Positions 10,630-22,601 of a stretch of 64,000 nucleotides of DNA are shown in pieces (position 1 is the first letter of the stretch; each line of letters begins with the position of its first letter). Made by a program: the position numbers and the translations under genes. The DNA is from Cryptomeria japonica (Eukaryota; Streptophyta; Pinopsida; Cupressales; Cupressaceae), in assembly GCF_030272615.1 (NCBI RefSeq), contig NC_081407.1, positions 442,521,213 to 442,585,212 of the forward strand, in the 5' to 3' direction. Below the pieces are notes generated by a model. That model did no database searches and was not told the origin of the DNA. It worked only from the letters and a program-made list of their open reading frames with translations.

Positions 10630-13600
10630 CAGGTTCAAAGATACAATATTAACTAGTATAGATATATTAAATACATCTACATGAAAAAAAATATGGTAAG
10701 AGATTTCAATTTGGATCTATTTTATTTATTTAAAAATTAGTCTATTGTAATTGAGAATTTTTTCTATTTAAGTTAATACACATAGACATAATTATTATGT
10801 GTTGTTTATTTTGAAAATATTTAAATATTAATATTTTGACATGTCAAATGGTTATCAGATTTAAAGTAAAAGATACCAGTTTTTGTTAACATGTTCACAC
10901 CATTACACTCCACATCTTGATTTTCATTTTAGAGTGTTTCTCTACATTAATTAATATATGAATTAAATGGATAAAATAATGTGTTTATTTTTATTTTCAT
11001 AAATAAAATATTGTCACATATGTATTATTATGTCATGAAGTTTAAATTTATTATACATTGATTTCAAGATAAGGAAAATATTGATTACCTATCAAGTTTA
11101 AGGTTGTACTTATGGATTTGATCTTTGTGTTTATGAAAGTAAACTCCACAACTACAAAACTGAACTTAACATATATATCTGAACTTTTTGCATAGAAATC
11201 ATCAATCAAAATATTTTGGCCGATAATGGTTTTCCTTAATATAATATTCTTGTGTATAGGAAAATAATGTCAAAAGACATGATTTGGGAACTTACTAGAC
11301 AAAAAATTGTTCTCATATGGCCAGACCCTTAAGAAAGATGATTCAATGGCAATAAACAAATATTAAGGAAACATACACTATCCTTCAACAAAGTTGATGC
11401 AATGTTGATGTCAAAGTATTATTCTTCTGTCCCATGCATGCGCTAAATTATTTTCATATCTTGCTTGATCCTAGATTCCTAGTATGTCTTTAAATACAAT
11501 AACATAACATACGAATCTATGCAAACATGCTCTAGGTCAACTCATAATGGTTACTAAGAAAGGTTAAAAAGGTTAAATTTAAAATTGAGCTTCAAAAGTT
11601 TGAGGTCCATATCCCAATGCACAAAAGTGTCATGGTTCAATTCTACACTCACGAATTTGAACTAGGGTGTTGATTGGTAAATTTCGAGATTGAAATGAAT
11701 TCATGGGGATGACTAATGATAGGGACACATCATGATCAAGTTATGAGACAAATTTATAGAAAGAATGTGCCATTTGTACACTCATCATTGCATAAAGGAC
11801 AATTTAGTTGAAATGGGCCCAAAACATATGAGAAAAGGGTATCAGTATAAAAAATTTACAATTACATGTTTCATACTTTGATGTGAATGTGAACTAATAT
11901 GAGAATGTGTATCAAAATAAAACAAGAAATCAACATGGACAATAAATATTTTTAATTCTCATAAAAGAATACAAATACATATGTTGATCATGCATAGTCT
12001 CTTTGCAATGAATGCTCCATCAAAACCTATAAAATAAAAAAAAACTAATGAGTAGCATTTACCATAGATTTAAAATAGTCATTAACTACAATTTTTTGGG
12101 AAACCATCTCCAAAACATTAAAAGTAGAAATGAAGGATAAGAGATTTCATCCAAGCATAACTCTCACAATGTAGAAAAAATATATATTTTTTTGTAAGAG
12201 GATGATTCTAATAAAGAAAAAAGGTTGATAAAGGTCCATTCAATATGGGGATGATTTTGAGCTTGTCACTGCAAAAAATAACTTGGAAGTGAATGTTAGT
12301 AATATATATGCCTCTCTTGAATGGGTTGTCTACAAAGTGTAGGAGTTGAATGTGAACTCCCCATGCCTTTCTTATAAAGGCAAGGTAGAGCCTGATATGA
12401 TTATACATGATTGTGACATGTGTCTTAATCCTATGTTATGAGACAACTAAATTGACAGTTATTAAATGACCCAAGAAACAAATAGTGAATTCTAGGAGAT
12501 AACACGTTATGATAACTAAGACCTTCTTGAAAGATTCCCTTGGACCTAAGTTAACTTAATCATATGAATAGGTCCACATTAAGGAACTGGTTAGGTACAA
12601 GACATTATTCACACCATCAACTCCCTTAAGTGTAACTTAGGGAGAAATAGATTACTATGCAAATGATGTAGAAGATGAAGATTATTATGGGTCCCAAATA
12701 ATAGGCCATGTTAGGTACACATAAATATAATGAAATCTCTCACAAATAGAGAAAAGGAGAAAATCTAGTGGGAGAGAACTCCTTTCAAAAAGAGAGAAAA
12801 TACACAAACAAGGATGATGAATGGAGGATGCAATGATACCCCTAAATACTAAATCCACCATGAATATACAACTAACCTCTCGTAAGAGGGAAAAAGAGAG
12901 ACAATATGTCCCACCATAATGAAGCAACTCCAATGTTGATGAAGAATGCCTAAAAATAAAAGGTGGTCTAATGCTTGCAAGCAACATGCCTTCCTTTGGG
13001 AAGACACAAGTCCAATGGATGATGTGAAAGCAACTCCAACATCCAAATTAAAGGATGAGGGAAGAAGTCTCAAAATGTGAGTCTTTGAAAACTGATTAAG
13101 TGTCTCCAAGCTTGAATATGCCACAACATAATCATGATCAAACTCAATCAAGAAACATGAGAAATCAAGTGAATGAAGAAATTCATTAATGACAATCTCC
13201 AAATACAATAAATATGGAATAGTAGTTGTATTATAATTGTAATCAAAGATGAGAGAAACCCCCTCAAGTGTTTCTTACAAACCTACAATATGAGAGTCTT
13301 AAAATAAGTTAGAAATCCTTAACAAATATTCATCCCACAAAGAAAGATCTGAAAAAAATATGATCATCCAACTAACTAGAATTACTAGAATCCATGAAAG
13401 CAATAAAATATAAAGTAGCAACAGATGGTGGATTAGGAAGTCCTACCATCTCTCCTCATTATTTTTGTAATATGAAAGGTTCTCCTTTGTAGAGTTTTAC
13501 ACAACATGTATGTGATAATTATTTCATCTTGCCATTTTTGTTTGGAATGTGATTTGATCTTGAAATTTGACCTTAGTTGGGCCAATAAGATGAACCATAA

Positions 13601-13689
13601 TTAGCACATTAAAGGAAAGAAAGTCCAATTCAAAATTCTTCACATGAGCACACAAGTCTATCAAAGAAACAAAAGCAATTTACACACAC
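10630..13689. other. AT-rich intergenic stretch, nothing assigned
   Basis: About 3 kb with no coding frame I trust on either strand; open stretches at 12208-13208 on the minus strand lack any recognisable domain. GAGAGA and GGAGAAAAT words between 12730 and 12900 could be an old LTR edge, but no terminal repeats were found. It probably consists of decayed transposon DNA. Confidence 0.5.
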
Positions 13690-14540
13690 TGTCTTAGATA
13701 GGTGGTGCAGTCACGGTTAGGAGGGTCCTCAAGGAGAACAATCTAGATCGTGCAACAAATCAACACAACACAATAAACTTAATGTGATGGAGGAAATGTA
13801 TAATCAGATTTATTAAATCAAAGAAATTGATTACAAATTGTTGGCAATATGCGGGCTCACAGATTCAACTCAAAGGCCTGAGTACAAAACATGAGTGTTA
13901 TGCAACATTCGGCTCCAGTAAGAATGTGAGCTAACTCTAGATCCCCTAATCCTTATATCTTTCTCCTATATTCTACAACTTGATTCTAAATTCTTAATTA
14001 CATTGATTTATATGATCAAGGGAGATCCGCGTCAGCCCAAGATGAAACAATAACTCATGAACAAGATGAAACATGTAAAACAACAAGGGTTGGCCTCCGC
14101 CAAAGAGATCCCTCCAGAAAATTCATAGAATGAATTGTGGACACAAAGGAAGGTCGACCACACACCAAGGAATACTAGAAACAACGAATTGAAGCTTTGC
14201 AAGCTATGGAAGAGATCTGCAAGATTCACCAATAGCAAATAGGTCCAAGCGGTTCTGGTGCATAGGAAAGAAAACCGTCCCATATTCTGGAAGTGATAAC
14301 TTGCCAGAAAAAGATCCAAGCATCCCATGGACCAAGGATAAGGTTGATGAACATGTCCATGAACAAATTGCAGCTCCGCAACATCCGATGAGAAAACATA
14401 AAGAAATGCTGAAGGAAATAATGAAATTGCAAAATAGGAAACAACTGAAAGGAAAATGTTTTTGGTTGATGCAAGATTGCCAAGAACCAGGGATGCTCCT
14501 GCATCAAACATTCGGGGTTGATTGAAAAGTGAGTCTCTCA
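13690..14540 (-). repeat. Candidate 3' LTR of the chromovirus
   Basis: Candidate limits are TG at 13690 and CA at 14540 as read on the plus strand, immediately beyond the chromodomain end. An AGAAAAG purine stretch borders it on the inner side. There is no partner LTR in the window, so the limits rest on position and terminal dinucleotides only. Confidence 0.4.
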
Positions 14541-14544
14541 CTTT

Positions 14545-14900
14545 TCTAGGGCTAAAGGAAAACAAATATGGTCCACCTCAGCCTGAGAAATCCATGATGA
14601 ATCTTCAACTGGTCTGCCTTTCCACTTCACAAGATACTCTCTATACTGCTTGCTGTAAGTGCTACACCCAATTCTTCTAGCCAAAATTTCTTCAATCTAG
14701 TTTGATACCTTCTAGGGCATCTGCTTCTCCAAGTCTACCACATTGTCTGCATTAAATTCAACTTCACGATACTGATACAAGTCTGCAATGTTGAATATAG
14801 GAGAAATACCCAAACTATCTGGTAACTCCACTTCATATGCATTTTCAGAACTGAATTTCTTCAAGATCTTACAAGGTCCAAACTTCCTCATCTTCAACTT
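14545..14900 (-). pseudogene. Chromodomain and integrase C-terminus of the chromovirus
   Basis: The minus-strand translation of about 14585-14670 reads YLVKWKGRPVEDSSWI, the chromodomain core with its aromatic residues. Just upstream, 14712-14897 gives [25 protein letters not shown], the SH3-like GPY/F tail of Gypsy integrase. Chromodomains of this lineage are thought to steer integration to heterochromatin by binding methylated histone H3. Confidence 0.85.
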
Positions 14901-15071
14901 ATTATAGGTACGAACTGGGAATCTTTATTTTCTCAGATACACCATCACTTCATCTCCAACTTCAAATTCCTTATGTCTCCTCTTCTCATTTGCCTTCTCC
15001 TTATACTTGTTGTTCATGTCCTCCAAATGTTGTTTAACCCGATTGTGCACTGTATTCATATGATTTACAAA

Positions 15072-15861
15072 TTATTCTACTTCTGCACTCCACTTATCCT
15101 CATTATTGATGTCTCTCAGTTTTGATATGCCTCTAGGGTGTACTCTGGTAAAAATCTCAAAAGGTATTCTTCCGGTACTCCTGTTCATTGAATTATTGTA
15201 GGCAAATTCTGCTTGTGCAAGAATCAAGTCCCAACTTCTGGTTTTGTCTCCAGCTAAACATCTTAACAAGTTTCCCAAACTTTTGTTTACTACCTTTATA
15301 TGTCCATCAATCTATGGGTGAAAAGTAGAACTGAACTTCAAATTTGTCTTCATCTTCTTCCAAGGTATTCTCCAAAAGTATCCAACAAACTTAGTGTCTA
15401 TGTCTGAACTATGCTCTTAGGCAATCCATGTAATCTTACCACCTCTTTGAAAAATAGGTCAACACCATGTACTGCATCTGTTGTCTTCTTACAAGGTATG
15501 AAATGTGCCATCTTTGAGAATATATCCACCACTACCAATATAGAATCATTTACTCTTATGTTTTAGGCAAGACAAGTATGAAATCCATGCTTATGTCCTC
15601 CCAAGGTCTCTTGGGAACTGTCAAAGGCTTATACAATCCAACTTTCTGACTACCACCCTTTGCTAGTTGATAAATCCTATAGCTTTGAACAAATTTCCTA
15701 ACATCCTTATGAAGTTGAGGCCAAAAGTAATTCTCACTTACCAATGTTGGTGTCTTGTCTACTCCAAAGTGTCTAGCTAATCCTCCACTATGCTTCTCCT
15801 TTATCAGATTTTCTCTCATAGAGCTCTGGGGTATACACAATTGATTTCCTCTTAACAACAT
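15072..15861 (-). pseudogene. Chromovirus integrase remnant
   Basis: The stretch 15556-15861 carries the zinc-binding region (HSGGLARHFGVDKTPTLV, YFWPQLHKDVRKFVQSYRIYQLAKG) and the beginning of the core ([16 protein letters not shown]). The stretch 15072-15278 carries the distal part (LAQAEFAYNNSMNRSTG, PFEIFTRVHPR). Order and distance fit a Ty3/Gypsy integrase. Confidence 0.87.
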
Positions 15862-15867
15862 CTCATC

Positions 15868-17379
15868 TTACATGAAATAATCCAGCCACTTAATCCTATC
15901 CACCGCAACAAGTTCTATGCAAGCTCTCCAAGGTTCTACAAAATCCGGGTCATCCTCATACAAGTTCTTCAATTCCTTATAACCTAATACTTCTATTCTC
16001 ATCTCTGTTAGCAAATTCCTCCTTCTGCTCAGGGCATCAACAACTTTATTTGACTTTCCGCTTCTTTTCTTCAAAACAAAAATATAACTCTGCAATTACT
16101 CTACCCATCTCATGTGTCTTTGATTCAACTTACCTTGACTGTTCAAATATTGCAAAGCTTGATGATTAGTATACAACACAAAATCCTTAGTCAGCAAATA
16201 ATGCCTCCACTTCTTCAATGTTTGAATTATGGCATAAAATTCTTGATGATACTTTGAATACCTCCTCCTTGCATCATATTTCTCACTGAAATAAGCTACT
16301 GGTCTTCCCTCTTGACTCAACACTGCTCCAATTGTACTCCCACTTGCATCATAGTCCACTTGAAAGACTTTGTTAAAATCTGATAAAGCCAACACGGGCT
16401 TTTTTGTCACCTTTTGCTTCAACAACTCAAAGCTCCTATTTTTTCCGGTTTTCCACTTGAAATCCTTTTTATCTCCTCTCATTGTTTCTATCATAAGGCT
16501 GCAAATTGAACTAAATTTTTTGATGAACTTCCGATAGAAACTATCCAATCCATGAAATGATCTTACCTCTCCAATGCTCTCTGGTGTAGGCCAATCAACA
16601 ATTGCTCTTACCTTCTCAAGATCCATCTTCAATCCATCTGCAGATATCACAAATCCCAAGTAAACTAAGTCTTCCTTCATGAAACTGCACTTCTTAATGT
16701 TTATCAACAACTTCTCTTCTATCAACCTCTGCAAAACTTGTCTCACATGCAGCTATGGTTCCTCTTTTGTCTTACTAAACATTAGAATGTCATCCAAGTA
16801 CACAATAACAAACTTACCCAAAAAATTCTTCAATACCTCATTCATCAATCTCATGAAAGTGCTCGGTGCATTAGTCAGTCCAAAAGGCATCACCAACCAT
16901 TCATATAGTCCTTTATTTGTCTTGAATGTTGTCTTCCACTCATCTCCTTCTTTGATTATGATCTGATGGTATCCACTCTTCAAGTCTATCTTTGTATAAT
17001 ATCTGTCTCCACTCAGACAATCCATTATGTCATCCATCCTAGGAAAAGAGAATCGGTACTTCACTGTGATCTTGTTTATTGCTTTGAAATCAGTACACAT
17101 CCTCCATTTTCCATTCTTCTTAGGTTCTAACACTGTTGGAAATGCAAAAGGACTCAAACTCTTTGGGATCAAACCTTTCCTCAACAACTCCTACACTTGT
17201 CTGTTTAACTTCTCATTCTCTACTGGTGTCATTTGGTGTGTTGCTTTATTAGGCAAACCAACTCCAAGAATCAGGTCCATGCAATGACTGATACTTTTCA
17301 TAGGGGGCAATCCGTCAAGTACATTATCTAAAATGATGTCTCCATACTGTGTCAACAACTCTTTGATGTCTCCATACAA
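15868..17379 (-). pseudogene. Chromovirus reverse transcriptase and RNase H remnant
   Basis: The stretch 16753-17187 contains the RT palm motifs [48 protein letters not shown] and [12 protein letters not shown]. The stretch 16096-16746 continues with the RT thumb and RNase H (VDYDASGSTIGAVLSQEGRP, SKYHQEFYAI, HYLLTKDFVLYTNHQ). The 17191-17379 stretch gives the region just before RT (VLDGLPPMKSISHCMDLI). The catalytic YLDD motif is visible, but the copy is broken overall. Confidence 0.9.
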
Positions 17380-17554
17380 TTGAGATCAGTGATGTCCATC
17401 TCCATTCAAGAAATAATTTTCGTAGTCCCACATCTCCACAAATCACAAAATTATTTGATAGGGAACTAGTGGTAGACGTCACTCACAATGAACCATTGGA
17501 GAAAACTCCAACACATGTTAAATTACCAAATAAGGACCACCTTTTCCTGAGAGG

Positions 17555-18668
17555 TTAGCCACACAAAAGTATCAATTTGAAACTGATTTTGACCTCTTAG
17601 AACAAATAAAGAATGTATGGGTGAAAATGCCTCTCCTACAAGCCTTTAAGGATGCCCCCTTTATACCAAGACTATTAGGGAGTTATGCCTTACACCACTG
17701 GGAAGGAAGAAAAAAGACCCCTCAAATTGTCTGTCATTAGATAGCTAGTTGACATTATGTTACAAACATTAGTAGTTCCTACATATTATGACCGAGAAGC
17801 CCAGTGGTTGATGTAAACGTCAATGGGACTCTCATTAGAAACACTGATAGACCTTGGAGAAACAATCAACATCATGCCTAAATAGACATTGAATGATTTG
17901 TAATTGGACAACATACAACCAACACCAATAGTATCACAGTTGGTAGACATGTCTACTATGAAACCAAAAGGGCTAATTGAAGATTTTATAACCATAGATT
18001 CATGTGAATATCCTACTGACTATGTAGTTTTACAACCTAAAGCCCGCTTTGGTGGATATCTGTTGATTCTTGGAAGACCGGTTTGGCCACTGCTGACACT
18101 TTCATTGGTTGTAGGTTAGGAAATATGACAATATCCAATGGGGATATAACTAAGGAAGTAGTACTATATCCTCCATCTCAACCTCATTCAAACTTGGAGT
18201 AGTCCATCTGGCCAACCTTGGAGGAGGAGGAACAATATTCTTTGCAAACTCTTATGACACTAGGTAGAACTCCTATGATGAAAATGAAAGATGTAGATGC
18301 CATACTTGCTACAATCATGCAAAATTATTATGGCTTAGACCCACAGTAAGAGTTCTTATCCTGTCTAATTTGTCCATTCGATAGCTTGTTGGCTAGTGAA
18401 GATCCAATCACTTCACATATGTTCTCTGATGTTTTGCCTAATGATTATAGTCTAAATATTTTAGGTCTATATATTGCCTCAGTTATAGTACCAACTAGTC
18501 CCATTAAAGTATCTTCAAGGAAGATACTTAATATCAGCAAGGATTTGACAACAACACAACATGATAATTTGTTGTAGTTGTTGTAGACACACACTTCAAC
18601 ATTTGCATGGGACTTCCATAATATGAGAGGCATTGATCCAAACTTATGTATGCATAAAACATATTGAA
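17555..18668 (+). mobile_element. Gypsy gag-protease to pre-RT remnant, opposite strand
   Basis: A decayed plus-strand piece gives DLLEQIKNVWVKMPLLQAF (end of Gag in Athila/Tat-type elements), a retropepsin-like region (LIDLGETINIMPK, QPTPIVSQLVDMST, PKGLIEDFI, LLILGRPVW) and a pre-RT segment (LQTHTSTFAWDFHNMRGIDP). It is truncated at both ends and carries several breaks. Family placement in the non-chromovirus Gypsy group is moderate. Confidence 0.72.
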
Positions 18669-18720
18669 CACTATTAGAAGCTGAGAGGGGGGGTGGGTGA
18701 ATAAGCATTCACAAAAACTC
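18664..18720 (+). repeat. Fragment resembling the outer end of a Copia LTR
   Basis: The words ACTATTAGAAGCTGAGAGGGGGGG and then GTGAATAAGCATTCAC resemble the outer end of the LTR at 2774 (CTGAGAGGGGGGGG, then GTGAATCAGTAC). Only about 60 bp match, so this is a stub at the junction between two elements. Confidence 0.4.
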
Positions 18721-18747
18721 GATCATATTAAGTTATTTGAACAATAA

Positions 18748-19175
18748 CTATTGGTGTAATTTATGTCTCATGTAATTACACTTTAATTAAGTTGACTTAG
18801 GATAATGCATATCATAGTTTTTTTCATAGGATGCATTTAGGGAATTGCATATCTAAGGAATATGGTTGTAGGAGAAACTCCACCTTTAGTGGTGTTATCT
18901 TGTTATCACATTTTTATATCCACTTATAGCGGAATGATCATTACACCTTCAGTGTGTGATCCACCTTTAGTGGAATTATCTATTATTTTCTCCTACCTAC
19001 CCTTGCATCTCATTCCACATGTCATTATTGTGTGCTCTCATTCCCTTTTGCCTTGTCTTTATAAGCAGGCTTATGTACATTGTATGCTAATTGATTTTTG
19101 CATCTTGATGAGAATGCAGTTTGTTCTTGTCTATCTTGTCCTCTCTTGCTTTTGGGTTGCTAGTCAATTCTTACA
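18748..19175 (+). repeat. Probable 5' LTR of the truncated Copia element
   Basis: The right limit is set by the terminal TTACA that abuts the primer-binding site. The left limit near 18748 (TTGGTGTAATTTATG) is approximate. A TATA-like CTTTATAAGCAGG sits at about 19057-19070, the right place for a U3 promoter. Internal echoes of CCACCTTTAGTGG occur at about 18879 and 18960. Confidence 0.65.
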
Positions 19176-19188
19176 TGGTATCAAAGCC
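19176..19188 (+). other. Primer-binding site (initiator-Met type)
   Basis: TGGTATCAAAGCC lies immediately after the LTR and is close to the canonical TGGTATCAGAGC of plant Copia elements. Confidence 0.85.
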
Positions 19189-19434
19189 ATTAGAGTGCCA
19201 TTGTGTAGTCTTTTTGGAGAGATCTTGGTGCATTTGAAGATTCAACTATTTGCATCTTGATAATATAGTTTGTTCTTGGCACATATTATTTCTCTCTCAT
19301 TCTTGTGCATTCCATTGCTCTAGATCTTGGGTGGCTACCTTCATAACCAATTCTTATATGGCTACCTTCACATTATTCATTCTCCCACTTTGTTCCTCAA
19401 TCTCCTTCTACCACCCTGCTCACTCATTCAAATT

Positions 19435-19861
19435 CAGAAAGTAAGCTATGGGATGAGCGATTTGGACATCTCAATTACCGCGAACTCCAACAACTTAGCT
19501 CTAAGGACATGGTCATAGGTTTCTGTCAAATCGACTTTTTAGATGGTGATGTTTAGGGTGTTCCATAGGCAAGCATACCAAAGAGAAGTTTGATAAAGGT
19601 AAGTCTTGGAGATCCTTGGAAGTTCTTCATTTGGTTCACAATGACGTAGTAGGCCCATTTCCAATGGCATCATTTAGCAAGGCCTGCTATTTCCTCACCT
19701 TCATTGATGACTACTCCCGCTTCACTTGGGTCTACTTTCTTGTTCACAAGAGTGAAGTGTTTGAAAATTTTCTAGCCTTTAAGGCTCATGTTGAGAAGCA
19801 ATTAGGGAAGCCAGTCGAGATTCTCTGCACAGACAATGGAAGGGATACATGTGAACAATAG
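19435..19861 (+). pseudogene. Copia GAG-pre-integrase and integrase remnant
   Basis: The first part reads LWDERFGHLNYRELQQL, the GAG-pre-integrase motif. The 19616-19861 frame gives the integrase core (LHLVHNDVVGPFPMASF, FLTFIDDYSRFTWVYFL, AHVEKQLGKPVEILCTDNG). After 19861 a degraded continuation with an integrase-like HNGVTERKN can be seen near 19929. The copy is broken. Confidence 0.87.
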
Positions 19862-19990
19862 ACTTGAGTAATTTTGCACTCTTGAGGAAATTGATCTTCA
19901 GAACTTAGTTGCCTACACTCCATAGCATAATGGTGTTACAGAAAGGAAGAATCCTCATTTAAGAAACCCAAAGCTTATCATGTATTCTTT

Positions 19991-20467
19991 TAAGCTAGGT
20001 TCTTTTGGATTTGATTTCCTTATGATTAGAAAATAAATCCTAAGCTAAACAAATTGAAAGCAAATATATGTTTTTGGAATTAAGAGATACCTTGAAAACC
20101 CTAACCCTCATAAGCCTTTCAAAATGATGCCTTATAGGGCAATAGAGTCCAGTTGAAACATTATCATTTGCAACTTTTACACATGTTTCCAATCCATCAA
20201 CAACTGATTCAATGCATTACATTAAACCTCCAATTACTAATTGAAATGTAATTCTTCTTTAAGATCCTTAAAAACCATATTCAATCCTTTGTATCCTGAT
20301 TGTAGCATTTTAACCATTTCCTTCAAATAGAGCAAAAACCAAGACACACACTGCATGTAACTTACAAAAATAGAAAAGCCAAGACTTACTTAAGTATTTC
20401 AAAAGGATTAAACATAGCAATAAGGAGACAACCACACCAAATAGACCTCAAACTCCATTTTCATTAT
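19991..20467. other. No gene seen
   Basis: AT-rich DNA between the Copia remnant and the next relic. I see no coding frame, terminal repeats or RNA gene in it. Confidence 0.5.
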
Positions 20468-21108
20468 CTAATATGAAAAGTATGTTTTACAATTGCAAGA
20501 TGATATGTTTGTTTTTCTACTATCAACACCTAATACAAAATTCATCTTCTCAATTCTCACCAAAGAACTAGTTTCATCACTGAAGAATCCAAGGAAATCA
20601 AGTTCCCTCTCCTTCCTGGCCTCTTCAACTCTTAGTACCATGTTCCATTTTCTTCTTTTTTCACGTACTTGCTCAATTGTAAGGCAATTCCTAATCACAT
20701 CCTCTTCATACAATTCCTCATGAACAAAATCCCCCTTTAAAACTTTCATGAAACCCTCAGGTTCAAAGTTTCTTGTCTTCTCAAACCTCATCCTACATGC
20801 TTTCAAAATTCCATAAATCTGGCCCAATCCATCCTTGTTTGTAGTAGTGAAATTTGCAAATTTACACTTTGTGGGAAAGAAAGAGGGTTTCCTTGGCTTT
20901 CTAAAATGAATAAGGTCAGCTTCATTTAACCGCCACAAGAACTTAAGAATGCAGTTCTCCTTGGCAAAAAATTTGGTAGGACATGGGGTGCCACTAGACT
21001 CCCATAAATCCTTATTGCAATGATGTTAGAGTGGAGAAACCAGTCTCCCCAATTATGTGAAATCCCAATATCCTTTCTCCTCTCCACGGGTTTGAGCAAA
21101 TTAGACAC
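20468..21108 (-). pseudogene. Unknown host-like ORF relic in two frames
   Basis: Two overlapping minus-strand frames (20926-21108, 61 codons; 20468-20938, 157 codons) look like one former coding stretch with a shift of frame near 20930. The first contains WGDWFLHSNIIAIRIYGSL. The second contains a basic, helix-prone segment (TIEQVREKRRKWNMVLRVEE). I do not recognise the family and see no retroelement motif. It could be a decayed conifer gene or a piece of a mobile element. Confidence 0.35.
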
Positions 21109-21802
21109 CTCTCTAGGGATTTTTTCTTGTGAGAATCAAAATAACCAAGGATTTTTTGGACAAAATATTGCTCAGAAAGTAACAAAGTCAAAATTAGTAT
21201 GGCTATCCCATATGTATGTCCAATATTGAACTGGCAATTCTTGGCCTTCTTTGTCTCTTATTCTAACTTGTAGCTTATCATCCCAAAGTGTTCTCCCGCT
21301 CCACAAGAACATGTGACAAACTTATTCTAACTTGTAGCTTATCAACTCACAATTTAGGGTTTACAAGCTCTATAGCCTAGGGTTTTGCTCAACAAATAGA
21401 ATTCAACTCACTTTTCCTATCAAGAGCATAAAAGAGCTTGCAATTGTAAAAATTAAACTGAAAAGAACTTAAAAGTAAGCCCACTTACTACTTGAGATGC
21501 ATTTCTTCAAACTTTGTTTGTAAACCCTAGTTCTGATTGTAACTTACTTCAAAGCTAAAAATAGCAAATTTTGACATGTGCATTTGATTGTATAGAAGAA
21601 AATGGTTCTAATGAAGTACTTAATTGCTTGTAATGGCTACAGATCGAGTTGTTGCAGCTACTTCACCATTGCTTCATTCGTGTGTGAACCAACCCCATCA
21701 CTTAGTCGTTTACCCAATTTGAATGTGCACCATCAATTTGTGAAGACCGTGTGGAAATGGATGGCCTCGATTAAAAGATCAACCATTCAAAAATGGACGC
21801 GT

Positions 21803-21950
21803 ATATTCTGGCTCCAAAACGACAGTATGGATTGACTAACACGTGTGTTAGTCATGCGTTCTACACCGTCGATTTTGCAATAAACGGCTATGATCGACTA
21901 ACACATCACTATCACGTTGTACAAAAAGGTCCATTTTGGAGATAGAATAG
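21803..21950. mobile_element. MITE copy 1 (about 148 bp)
   Basis: The copy begins TATTCTGGCTCCAAAACG and ends with an imperfect inverted counterpart (CCATTTTGGAGATAGAATAG). It is collinear with the better-preserved copy at 22455-22601, including the internal ATTGACTAACACG word and the GATTTTGCAATAAAC centre. It is non-coding and non-autonomous. No target duplication was identified. Confidence 0.75.
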
Positions 21951-22454
21951 TCGCGGCCTTCAAAAATACTCCATCTCCATCTTGCTTTATGTTGGGCTCC
22001 ACTTGGACACATGTCACAAGAGCATGATGTTGGGGGCATGACTAAGCTCTGATACTTCTGGCTTCGCCATGCCATGGTCCACCATGTCTCTAGCTTGCAA
22101 GGGGTCGATCAAGGATCAGACAGTAAGTGTTCTTCTGGGGATTGATAGGTCTAACATGATAGAGGGCCACAAGCGCATTAAGAGTCGTTGATTTCATTTT
22201 GAGAGACTTAGGAAAAATTAAAGCGTAGACTTAGGAAATATTGTAGATCGATCAAGCAAGTTGCTAGGTAGGAGGGGTTGGTGACTAACTCCACTAGATC
22301 ACATGAAATTATAACTTACAACCAAAAATTGACACCAACAAGTCAACAGTAAAATATAACAAGCAAGACTTAAAGCTTATAACAAGGCTTGTAGGCTAGG
22401 GGTTTAGGGTTTTAGGAGATCCAAGGACATATACTAGCTTGAACAAGGATGCAT
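21951..22454. other. Spacer between the two MITE copies
   Basis: About 500 bp with no convincing gene. A short stretch near 22030 (AAGCTCTGATAC) resembles the complement of a Copia primer-binding site, but nothing around it supports an element. Confidence 0.4.
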
Positions 22455-22601
22455 CTATTCTGGCTCCAAAACGACAATACGGATTGACTAACACGCGTGT
22501 TAGTTGCGCGTTTTACACCGTTGATTTTGCAATAAACAGTTCTGATTGACTAACACGTCACTACCACGCTGTACGAAAGGTCTGTTTTGGAGCCAGAATA
22601 G
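22455..22601. mobile_element. MITE copy 2 (147 bp) with perfect 18-bp terminal inverted repeats
   Basis: The ends CTATTCTGGCTCCAAAAC (22455-22472) and GTTTTGGAGCCAGAATAG (22584-22601) are exact reverse complements. The interior holds an ACACGCGTGT palindrome, and GATTGACTAACACG appears twice in direct orientation. It has no coding capacity. Its superfamily cannot be settled because flanking target duplications are not evident. Confidence 0.85.

Larger units (their letters stand above)
13690..17390 (-). mobile_element. Ty3/Gypsy chromovirus, broken, 5' truncated
   Basis: RT, RNase H, integrase and a C-terminal chromodomain lie in chromovirus order on the minus strand, ending next to a candidate 3' LTR. 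Gag, protease and the 5' LTR are absent; the element stops near 17390 where unrelated Gypsy sequence on the other strand begins. The pol region is divided into about seven open stretches, so the copy is broken and probably old. Confidence 0.88.
18748..19990 (+). mobile_element. Truncated Ty1/Copia element, plus strand
   Basis: A probable 5' LTR (18748-19175) is followed directly by an initiator-Met-type primer-binding site and, after a collapsed internal region, by GAG-pre-integrase and integrase remnants. RT, RNase H and the 3' LTR are missing. It is clearly broken and internally deleted, and is distinct from the Copia element at 2774-10147. Confidence 0.8.

Noticed and set aside
12208-13208. 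Minus-strand ORFs of 66-119 codons
   Set aside because: Phe/Leu/Ser-rich translations without domain matches or conserved order; likely complements of purine-rich DNA.
14032-14565. 177-codon minus-strand ORF and overlapping ORFs on both strands
   Set aside because: Lies inside the candidate chromovirus LTR; the Phe/Ser-rich composition is typical of chance frames in AT-rich DNA.
22028-22045. Copia primer-binding site on the minus strand (AAGCTCTGATAC)
   Set aside because: Only 12 bases resemble it; no LTR edge or coding remnant is adjacent.
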